Shown here piece after piece: positions 57,241-64,000 of a DNA stretch of 64,000 nucleotides. The notes under the pieces are model-generated. The model did not search any database and was not told the DNA's origin. It saw nothing but the letters and a program-made list of their open reading frames with translations. Position 1 is the first letter of the stretch. Every line of letters starts with the position of its first letter. The stretch covers positions 1 to 64,000 of the forward strand of contig DASQYL010000229.1 in the NCBI GenBank assembly GCA_035639235.1, given 5' to 3'. Both the position numbers and the translations under genes were made by a program. Source of the DNA: UBA11740 sp035639235 (lineage in GTDB: Bacteria; Acidobacteriota; Blastocatellia; Pyrinomonadales; Pyrinomonadaceae).

Positions 57241-57342
57241 TTCGCAGACTTGTAACGAGATTCAGATTCCTGGTGTCTAGCCGATTGAGCGCCGAATTTC
57301 CTGAGATTTTGCGGCGCATTTTCAACAAGAACAGGAAAGATC

Positions 57343-59037
57343 ATGGCAACTGAATTCGTAGTACAGAGGCCGGTCGTAACCGGAGTTAATTTCGGGCGAG
57401 TCACTAGTTGGATTAAATCCGCCGGCGCGAAACTCCTTACTAAGAAGAAGCATTTAATGTTCGGCGGCGCGGCCATAATCGCTTTGGCGGCGGCTGGCTT
57501 TTATTTTTGGGGCGGCAGTGCCAGCGCTGCGCAATATCTGAGCGCCAAAGTCGAACGCGGCAATCTCCGCAACACGGTCACCGCAACGGGAACATTACAA
57601 GCAGTGACGACCGTCCAGGTTGGCAGCCAGGCATCGGGAACGATTTCTGAACTGGATGCTGATTACAACTCGGTAGTAAAGAAAGGCGAAGTCATCGCAC
57701 AACTCGACCCGGCAGTTTCGAAGGCCCAAGTCGAGCAAGCGAAAGCCAATCTGCAACAGGCCCAGGCAAGTCTTCAACAAGCGAAGGCGGCCGTGGCAAA
57801 TTCACGCGCGGGAGTTAGCGATGCGCGAGCTCGCGCGCAGGCGGCTGCTTCGACGGCGCAGAACAATCAGGCTGGCGTTGCGGGTGCGCAAGCCAATCTC
57901 GCAGTGCTTAAAGCGCAGGAAGACGATGCGGTGAGTTATCTGCAACAACAGCAATCGTTACAGAAGAACGGGGTCGTCGCGCAACGCGATGTTGATGTCG
58001 CGCAGACGGCGTATCAAACAGCCAGGGCGAAATACGATCAGGGTGCGGCGCAATTGAATCAAGCCGTGCTAAGTCAACAAATGGCTGCCGGTTCCGGCAT
58101 TGCGCAATCGCAGGCGCAGGTGCAGCAATCGCAGGCGCAGGTCGGGCAGACGCAAGCACAGGTGCAAGCTGCCGAAGCGCAGGTGCAACAGGCGCAAGCC
58201 GCGTTACAACTCGCTGAAGTTAATCTCGCGCATACGACGATCACCTCGCCGATCGACGGCGTCGTCGTATCTCGCGACGTGAACGTCGGCCAAACTGTGG
58301 CGGCGAGTTTGTCGGCGCCGACTTTGTTCACGATTGCGAACGATCTGACCAAGATGCAGGTCATCGCGAACATCGATCAAGCCGACATCGGTCTGGTTGA
58401 GAACGCAAAATCAGTAAAGTTCAGCGTCGATGCTTTTCCCGGCAAAGACTTCGACGGCAAGATCGAACAGATGCGTCTGAATCCGCAGAACGTGCAAAAC
58501 GTCGTGACTTATAACGTCGTAATCGACGTCGACAATCCCGACCAGAAATTGAAGCCAGGGATGACGGCGAACCTGACGATTACAATCGACGAACGCAGCA
58601 ATGTTTTGAAGGTGCCGAACGCGGCGCTGCGATTTACGCCGGCGGATACCGGCACGCAGAAGGCCAGCGGTGGAAATGGAAACTCGCAAGGTCGCCGTCA
58701 GCAGAATAGCAACGGTGCGACGGATGCATCGGCTAAGAGTCCGAATGGTGACGTGCAGTTTGCGCGCGCGACCGATCCGGTGCTCGCTGGTCAGACGCGA
58801 ACCGTCTGGGTGTTAGGCCAGGATGGTCAGCCGCAACGACGGCGCATCAGGATTGGTTTGACTGACGGCGCTGCGACCGAGGTAGTTGAAGGAAACCTGG
58901 TCGAAGGCGAGATGGTGATCACGGGTCAGACGCTATCGAGCAGTGCTGCGAAGTCGAATGCAAATGCTAGTTCAGCGCCCGGATTCGGTGGAGCGCCGCG
59001 AACGGGTGGCCCGCCAGCCGGAGGCAGAGGTCGGTAA
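57343..59037 (+). CDS. MacA-like periplasmic adaptor of an ABC/RND efflux system
   Basis: A 564-residue membrane-fusion protein. One N-terminal transmembrane anchor (LMFGGAAIIALAAAGFYFWG) is followed by a biotinyl-lipoyl half (VQVGSQASGTISELDADYNS), a long alpha-helical hairpin with Gln/Ala-rich coiled coil (QAQVQQSQAQVGQTQAQVQA...), the second lipoyl half (TTITSPIDGVVVSRDVNVGQ) and beta-barrel domains. A Ser/Asn/Gly-rich loop (KASGGNGNSQGRRQQNSNGA) interrupts the C-terminal part. It joins the ABC permease below to an outer membrane exporter that is not encoded here. Confidence 0.9.
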   Translation: MATEFVVQRPVVTGVNFGRVTSWIKSAGAKLLTKKKHLMFGGAAIIALAAAGFYFWGGSASAAQYLSAKVERGNLRNTVTATGTLQAVTTVQVGSQASGTISELDADYNSVVKKGEVIAQLDPAVSKAQVEQAKANLQQAQASLQQAKAAVANSRAGVSDARARAQAAASTAQNNQAGVAGAQANLAVLKAQEDDAVSYLQQQQSLQKNGVVAQRDVDVAQTAYQTARAKYDQGAAQLNQAVLSQQMAAGSGIAQSQAQVQQSQAQVGQTQAQVQAAEAQVQQAQAALQLAEVNLAHTTITSPIDGVVVSRDVNVGQTVAASLSAPTLFTIANDLTKMQVIANIDQADIGLVENAKSVKFSVDAFPGKDFDGKIEQMRLNPQNVQNVVTYNVVIDVDNPDQKLKPGMTANLTITIDERSNVLKVPNAALRFTPADTGTQKASGGNGNSQGRRQQNSNGATDASAKSPNGDVQFARATDPVLAGQTRTVWVLGQDGQPQRRRIRIGLTDGAATEVVEGNLVEGEMVITGQTLSSSAAKSNANASSAPGFGGAPRTGGPPAGGRGR

Positions 59038-59074
59038 CATCGAGGACGGAGCGACTTGGTAAGTCGAAAAAGTT

Positions 59075-59890
59075 ATGCAAGCACTTCAGGAAATCACAGC
59101 AGTCAATCCGGCGGTCATTGGATCGATTCAAGTTACCGAACCGCGAGCCGTGATTGAGCTCGAGAATATTCACAAGACCTACACGATGGGTGATGTGCAG
59201 GTGCATGCGTTGCGCGGAGTGTCGTTGACGATTCGCGAAGGCGAGTTTGTGGCGATCATGGGCGCATCGGGTTCGGGCAAATCGACGACGATGAATATCC
59301 TGGGCTGCCTCGATCGCCCGACGAAGGGAACGTACGTGCTTGACGGTCAGGATGTATCGGAGATGACGAAGGATGAACGCGCCGACATTCGTTCTCGCAA
59401 GATAGGTTTTGTGTTCCAGGGATTCAACCTGCTCTCGCGGACGTCGGCACTGGAGAATGTAGAACTGCCAATGCTCTATGCAGGCGTGAGCAGCGCGCAG
59501 CGTCATCAGCGCGCGATGGAAAGTCTGGCCGCGGTAGGTCTTGCCGGCCGCGAACAGAACCACCCGAACCAATTATCAGGTGGTCAGCAGCAGCGCGTCG
59601 CCGTCGCGCGCGCGTTGGTCAACGATCCGGCACTGATTCTGGCCGATGAACCAACCGGTAATCTCGATTCGCGCACCTCGATCGAAGTGATGGAAATTTT
59701 TCAGCGTTTGAATCGGGACCGCGGCATTACGCTGATACTCGTAACGCACGAACCCGACATCGCGCAATATGCGCAGCGGGTCGTCGTTTTCAAAGACGGC
59801 AAGATCAAGAAAGATTCTCGCGTCGAAAATCAGCGTGATGCCGCGGAAGAGCTGAAGAACCTGCCGGCAGTTGAAGAAGATGAGGAATAG
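59075..59890 (+). CDS. ABC transporter ATP-binding protein (MacB/LolD type)
   Basis: A 271-residue ATPase. Walker A MGASGSGKSTTMNIL (about residues 67-81), signature LSGGQQQRVAVARAL, Walker B LILADEPTGNLDS and switch HE in LVTHEPDIA are all intact. The N-terminal 25 residues are extra and the C-terminus is acidic. It powers the permease encoded 80 bp downstream. Confidence 0.93.
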   Translation: MQALQEITAVNPAVIGSIQVTEPRAVIELENIHKTYTMGDVQVHALRGVSLTIREGEFVAIMGASGSGKSTTMNILGCLDRPTKGTYVLDGQDVSEMTKDERADIRSRKIGFVFQGFNLLSRTSALENVELPMLYAGVSSAQRHQRAMESLAAVGLAGREQNHPNQLSGGQQQRVAVARALVNDPALILADEPTGNLDSRTSIEVMEIFQRLNRDRGITLILVTHEPDIAQYAQRVVVFKDGKIKKDSRVENQRDAAEELKNLPAVEEDEE

Positions 59891-59970
59891 TCATGTCCCA
59901 TCGGTCGCTTGTGCCCCATTCGTCGTTTGGGACAGAAGGGACCAATAGGACAAATAGCACAGATGCAACC

Positions 59971-61194
59971 ATGGATATCTTGAACATCATTCGGGTCGCT
60001 TTTAGAGCTTTGCAGCGTAACAAGATGCGCGCCGCGTTGACCATGCTCGGCATCATCATCGGCGTGTCAGCGGTGGTGGCGATGGTCAGCATCGGGCAGG
60101 GAGCACAGGCAACGGTGCAGGCGCAAATCGACAGCATCGGCACGAACCTTTTGTTTGTGACGGCCGGTGCGCAGAACGTCGGTGGCGTGCGCAGTGGCAC
60201 CGGTGACACCGGCACGAACACTCTCACGGTCGACGATCTTGACGCGATCAAACGCGAGGTGCCCAGCGTCTCAATGGTCACGCCCGCTGTTAATTCGCGC
60301 GGCCAACTCGTCGCCGGCAACATGAACTGGAACACTTCGATCCAGGGCGTCAGCGAAGAATATCCGGAAGTTCGCAAGTGGACAGTGCAAAGCGGCGCGT
60401 TCTTTACCGATTCAGACGTACGCACCGCCGCGCGAGTGCTGGTAGTGGGCCAAACGATTGCCGACAATATGTTTGCCGGAACGGATCCGGTCGGTCAGAC
60501 GATTCGCGTACAGAATCTGCCGTTCAGAGTTGTCGGAGTGATGGCGCGCAAAGGACAGGACCCACAAGGACGCGATCAGGACGACATCGCTTTTTCGCCG
60601 TATACGACGGTGCAAAAGAAAATCCTGGGCAGCCCGCGTCTGCAGATCGCGTACGTCTCGGCCGTTTCGCCGGATGCAACTTATGCGGCGCAACAGCAGA
60701 TCAGCGATTTACTTCGGCAGCGACACAAGCTTGGTCCGAACGAGCCGGACGATTTCACTGTACGAAATATGAGCGATATCGCCGAAGCTGCGAATCAAAC
60801 TAACAGCACCATGACAATGCTGCTCGCATGCATTGCCGGCGTGTCGTTGCTGGTCGGCGGGATCGGCATCATGAACATCATGCTGGTTTCGGTTACCGAA
60901 CGAACGCGCGAGATCGGCATTCGCATGGCTATCGGAGCGCGCTCGTCCGCAGTGCGCAGTCAGTTCTTAATCGAATCGGTGGTGTTGAGTCTTACCGGCG
61001 GTCTATTCGGGATTGTCCTCGGCATCGTCGTATCACTTGCGATTCCAAAGATGCTTGGCTGGCCCACGCTGATCTCAACTATGGCGATAATCGGTTCGGT
61101 GATCTTCTCAGTCGCAGTCGGAATCTTCTTTGGGTACTATCCGGCACGCAAAGCCGCTTCGCTCGATCCGATTGATGCGTTGCGATACGAGTGA
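59971..61194 (+). CDS. ABC transporter permease (MacB/FtsX type)
   Basis: A 407-residue protein with the MacB layout: one N-terminal transmembrane helix (RAALTMLGIIIGVSAVVAMV), a periplasmic MacB-core domain (about 45-270) and three C-terminal helices (LLACIAGVSLLVGGIGIMNI, SVVLSLTGGLFGIVLGIVVS, IGSVIFSVAVGIFFGYYPAR) ending in ASLDPIDALRYE, the usual FtsX-family end. ATG 59971 is preferred over ATG 59893, whose 26 extra residues fall in a low-complexity GGGACAGAAGGGACC-type tract. Confidence 0.93.
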   Translation: MDILNIIRVAFRALQRNKMRAALTMLGIIIGVSAVVAMVSIGQGAQATVQAQIDSIGTNLLFVTAGAQNVGGVRSGTGDTGTNTLTVDDLDAIKREVPSVSMVTPAVNSRGQLVAGNMNWNTSIQGVSEEYPEVRKWTVQSGAFFTDSDVRTAARVLVVGQTIADNMFAGTDPVGQTIRVQNLPFRVVGVMARKGQDPQGRDQDDIAFSPYTTVQKKILGSPRLQIAYVSAVSPDATYAAQQQISDLLRQRHKLGPNEPDDFTVRNMSDIAEAANQTNSTMTMLLACIAGVSLLVGGIGIMNIMLVSVTERTREIGIRMAIGARSSAVRSQFLIESVVLSLTGGLFGIVLGIVVSLAIPKMLGWPTLISTMAIIGSVIFSVAVGIFFGYYPARKAASLDPIDALRYE

Positions 61195-61243
61195 GCACGC
61201 GCAGGTGGTGGTGAATTGCCATGTGGGCTAAGCTGCTATCTTC

Positions 61244-61759
61244 ATGATCGAGAAAGAAGAACCCAACCGATCGCGACAGACTAAAACCATTTCGCACATT
61301 GCCAGGAACCGTTTCTCACGTTACGCTCCGCTACTCGTCTGGGCTGCCCTGATCTTCATTGGATCGGGAAACGTTCTTTCGGCGGAACACACGTCGATCT
61401 TATTGGCGGCGGTCAGGTGGTTATTTCCGTCAGCCAGTGAAGCCTTCCTCGCGTCTCTTCATTTCGTAATCCGTAAAGCCGGACACCTGATCGAATATGC
61501 GATCCTCGCCATCCTGGCTGCCCGCGCGTTTCGCTATTCGTTCCATGCGTTCATCAAATCGCACTGGTTCGCGTTTGCATTGTTGGTGGCCGCCGCTTAC
61601 TCGCTGACCGATGAATTCCATCAGAGTTTCGTACCTGCGCGCACGGCTTCGATCTATGACTGCATGATCGATTCCGCCGGAGCGCTGATAGGGTTGATTA
61701 TTATCTGGTTTTGGTATCGCGGCAGGCCGGCGGAGGTTGCAGAGCACGCGATGTCTTGA
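61244..61759 (+). CDS. VanZ-like membrane protein
   Basis: A 171-residue protein with about four helices. The VanZ-type pattern is clear: VIRKAGHLIEYAILAILAAR, AYSLTDEFHQSFVPARTASI and YDCMIDSAGALIGLIIIWFW. In glycopeptide-resistant enterococci VanZ gives teicoplanin tolerance, but most relatives have no assigned role. It is transcribed alone or with the ABC genes 50 bp upstream. Confidence 0.9.
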   Translation: MIEKEEPNRSRQTKTISHIARNRFSRYAPLLVWAALIFIGSGNVLSAEHTSILLAAVRWLFPSASEAFLASLHFVIRKAGHLIEYAILAILAARAFRYSFHAFIKSHWFAFALLVAAAYSLTDEFHQSFVPARTASIYDCMIDSAGALIGLIIIWFWYRGRPAEVAEHAMS

Positions 61760-61821
61760 ACATTGATTCGGCGTTCCGCGTATAATACCCAGGCCAGCAG
61801 GCTAAGGAGATCAAAAACAAA

Positions 61822-62889
61822 ATGGGAATTCTTGACCGGCTCAGTCCCAGCGCACAATTCATCGAAGTCATTGAATGGCTCGACAATACCGGCGACACGA
61901 TGATGTACCGGTTTCCGGTGCGCGATCAGGAAATCAAAAACGGCGCGCAGTTGATTGTGCGCGAATCGCAGGCGGCGGTGTTTGTGCACGAGGGCCAAAT
62001 TGCGGATGTGTTTGGCCCGGGCCGCTACAGCGTCGACGGCGGGAACACGCCGATTCTTTCGAAGCTCGGCGCGTGGCGGACGGGTTTCAACTCGCCGATG
62101 AAATCGGAAGTCTATTTCGTTAACACGAAACAGTTCACAGATCTGAAATGGGGAACGTCGAATCCCGTGATGATGCGCGACGCAGATTTCGGCATGGTGC
62201 GTTTACGCGCCTTCGGAATTTATTCAATGCGAGTTGCCGACCCGCGCGAGTTGATCAAACAGATCGCCGGCACGAATGCACGCTTCGTCACCGAAGACAT
62301 CGAGGGCCAGTTGCGACGCACATTGGTCAGCGGATTTTCCGATGCGCTCGGCGAATCAAAAATCGCCGCGCTCGATCTCGCTTCGAATTATGACGAGTTG
62401 GGCACGTTTGCCAGGAACAAACTTCAGGATGAATTCAAGACCCTGGGCCTCGAACTGACAAAGTTCACTGTCGAAAATATTTCGCTGCCCGAAGAAGTTG
62501 AGAAGGCGATGGATCAAAGGACGCAGATGGGCGTGCTCGGAGACATGGGCAAGTTCACGCAGTTTCAGGCGGCGCAAGCGATGCGCGATGCCGCACAAAA
62601 TCCGGGCGGCGGAGCAGGACTCGGCGCCGGTCTCGGCGCAGGTTTCGCGGTCGGCGGCGCGATGGCCAACGCGATGAGCGACGCCATGCGTCCGCGGAAC
62701 ACGGCCAACGAATCTGTAGCCGCACCTTCGACGCAGAAGTGCGTGAAATGCGGCGCGTCTCTGCAAGCCGGCGCGAAATTCTGCAGCGAATGCGGGACCT
62801 CGCAACTTCCCGCAAAGTGCCCGAACTGCCAGCACGAAATTTCTCCCGGCGCCAAGTTCTGTAACGAGTGCGGGACGAAGGTTGGATAA
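61822..62889 (+). CDS. SPFH-domain protein with C-terminal zinc ribbons
   Basis: A 355-residue protein. The N-terminal 250 residues have the SPFH/virion-core-like pattern (MYRFPVRDQEIKNGAQLIVR, ESQAAVFVHEGQIADVFGPG, GLELTKFTVENISLPEEVEK), followed by a Gly/Ala-rich hinge (GGGAGLGAGLGAGFAVGGAM) and two zinc ribbons: CVKCGASLQAGAKFCSECG and CPNCQHEISPGAKFCNECG. It resembles Bacillus YdjL/YdjI-type proteins. A role in membrane organisation or stress is likely but unproven. Confidence 0.88.
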   Translation: MGILDRLSPSAQFIEVIEWLDNTGDTMMYRFPVRDQEIKNGAQLIVRESQAAVFVHEGQIADVFGPGRYSVDGGNTPILSKLGAWRTGFNSPMKSEVYFVNTKQFTDLKWGTSNPVMMRDADFGMVRLRAFGIYSMRVADPRELIKQIAGTNARFVTEDIEGQLRRTLVSGFSDALGESKIAALDLASNYDELGTFARNKLQDEFKTLGLELTKFTVENISLPEEVEKAMDQRTQMGVLGDMGKFTQFQAAQAMRDAAQNPGGGAGLGAGLGAGFAVGGAMANAMSDAMRPRNTANESVAAPSTQKCVKCGASLQAGAKFCSECGTSQLPAKCPNCQHEISPGAKFCNECGTKVG

Positions 62890-63296
62890 GAGATCATAGT
62901 CGACTCGTGACAGCGATTAGACAGGGCCGGATGCCAATGGCGTCCGGCTTTTTTCTGGAAGTGGTTTCGCAGCTTTGTGCAACTTGCCTCGACGCGCGGC
63001 TTTGCTGCCTGCTTCCATCCAGCTTTCGTTCACGGTTTCAGGGCTTTGCCCGAGAATGGGCGTAGCCCTAATTCCATCGAGGCACTTGCCGGAAGGCCGA
63101 AGGCCTTCCGCACATCGGGCGGCGGAGCCGAATGAGCCTTGTAGAACTCCTTTCGTTCTATCAACGATCGAGTCTTTCAGCCGCAGATACCCAAATTCGC
63201 GCAAATTGACCTCACCACCTGAGAGTTTTTCTCTTATACTGATCATCCCCGCTTCACCTGCCCTAACCTCTCAAAGATCCACAAGGAGGCATTCAA
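62890..63296. other. Repeat-rich gap without a supported gene
   Basis: The 407-bp region holds hairpins such as GGAAGGCCGAAGGCCTTCC (63091-63109) and AGGGCT...AGCCCT (about 63041-63070), of dispersed type. Short open frames here look like shadow reading. An AAGGAGG site at its right end serves the gene at 63297. Confidence 0.6.
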
Positions 63297-64000
63297 TGCA
63301 GGTTACCCCTGAGTTCACGCGACGCGTGAAACGCATACCCTTAACGCTGCCCATTCAAGTTTTCTGCCGCGAGAGCCACGACTATGAATGGACCGAAACA
63401 TCGCGACTCATCGATGTCAGTCATTTCGGAGCGGGATTTACTTTGACGCGGCCGGTCGACGTCGGGCGGCTGATTCAATTAACAATTCCGATGCCGCAAA
63501 AACTGCGCTGCTTCGATCACAATGAAGCGGCGTACTCGGTCTGGAGTCTGGTGCGCCACGTGTCGCCGCTCTCAAAGGTGAATGGGCATGCGTCAACGTT
63601 GTTTCGCGTCGGCGTTGGTTTTATTGGGAAGGAAGCACCGGCCAGTTATCAGCAAGAGCCGACCGCCAGATACGAACCCGTGCCAGTTAAGATCGGGCAG
63701 AGTTCGAGTTGGCGTCTGGGCAAACTGGTCGCGGCCACCGAACGACGGGAGTCACGTCTGATCATTCCACTCGAAGTGCTGGTGGAAACACTCGATCAAG
63801 CTGGTAAGCCGGCGACGCAGGAATTTACCGTCACCGAAACGATCAGCAGTCTGGGAACCTGTGTGCCTACTAATCTTGGTGTGGGAGTGGGACGGATAGT
63901 GAAGGTCAGCAGCATCCGCGATCCCGTTTCGGTGTTCGCGGCAATCCGTTCACGCAAAGTTGCGAGTGACGGCATCGCGCGTCTGGGATTGGAATTTATC
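63297..64000 (+). CDS. PilZ-domain-like protein, 3' end cut by the window
   Basis: At least 234 residues, starting MQVTPEFTRRVKRIPLTLPI after an AAGGAGG site. It shows two similar halves: RRVKRIPLTLPIQVFCR ... RLIDVSHFGAGFTLTRPVDV and ERRESRLIIPLEVLVETLD ... ETISSLGTCVPTN, each with the R-x3-R start and [DN]-x-S-x3-G motif typical of PilZ c-di-GMP domains. In the second half the motif is degenerate. It may be a tandem-PilZ effector that senses the second messenger cleaved by the HD-GYP protein at 10-11 kb. The C-terminus is missing. Confidence 0.75.

Overview
The window is a gene-dense, roughly 55-60 % GC bacterial chromosome segment (GC judged by eye). The gene content suggests Acidobacteriota, probably class Blastocatellia: a VWFA-related secreted protein of the acidobacterial type, a DUF4388/PATAN protein, an HD-GYP response regulator, VanZ and many small secreted proteins, all embedded in numerous short palindromic repeats. 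The lineage is an inference from gene style, not from a marker gene.

Layout. 1-11.2 kb: secreted and hypothetical proteins, a PATAN protein, a geranylgeranyl-reductase-type flavoprotein, a LigB-AMMECR1 fusion, a broken HigA antitoxin, a ricin-type lectin, YkvA, phosphate acetyltransferase, a VWA protein and a REC-HD-GYP regulator. 11.4-15 kb: tRNA-Leu(CAA) and two APC amino acid permeases. 15-24.9 kb: an L,D-transpeptidase, a TPR protein, small exported proteins, a metallopeptidase/ATP-grasp pair, a GNAT protein, GpmI and a polytopic membrane protein. 25-31.3 kb: a TPP riboswitch and thiC, then an accessory stretch with an OLD-like ATPase/TOPRIM protein, a broken addiction-module gene, a DRTG-type cysteine phosphatase and a degenerate 21-bp tandem array. 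31.3-47 kb: a methyltransferase, proteases, hydrolases, a GNAT/DinB-fragment/MmcQ run, an S9 peptidase, a broken ParE-type toxin with its antitoxin, small hypothetical genes, an M20 peptidase and an MBL-fold protein. 47-54.8 kb: yidC-yidD-rnpA-rpmH (minus strand) divergent from an ATP synthase block (two b subunits, delta, alpha, a DUF1059 gene, gamma). 54.9-57 kb: an ECF sigma factor, its anti-sigma factor and two Spy/CpxP-like proteins, divergent from a MacA/MacB-type export operon (57.3-61.2 kb). 61.2-64 kb: VanZ, an SPFH/zinc-ribbon protein and a PilZ-like protein cut by the window end.

The most unusual theme is how small dispersed palindromic repeats interact with genes. One roughly 40-bp family lies in frame inside four unrelated enzymes. 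A nested composite of two repeat families lies inside thiC. Other repeats lengthen a TPP riboswitch arm, form the C-terminus of RnpA, place the stop codon of an ECF sigma factor, and encode parts of the signal peptides of two exported proteins. Three toxin-antitoxin loci are present and each carries a disabling mutation. I saw no CRISPR array, rRNA gene, recognisable transposase or prophage.
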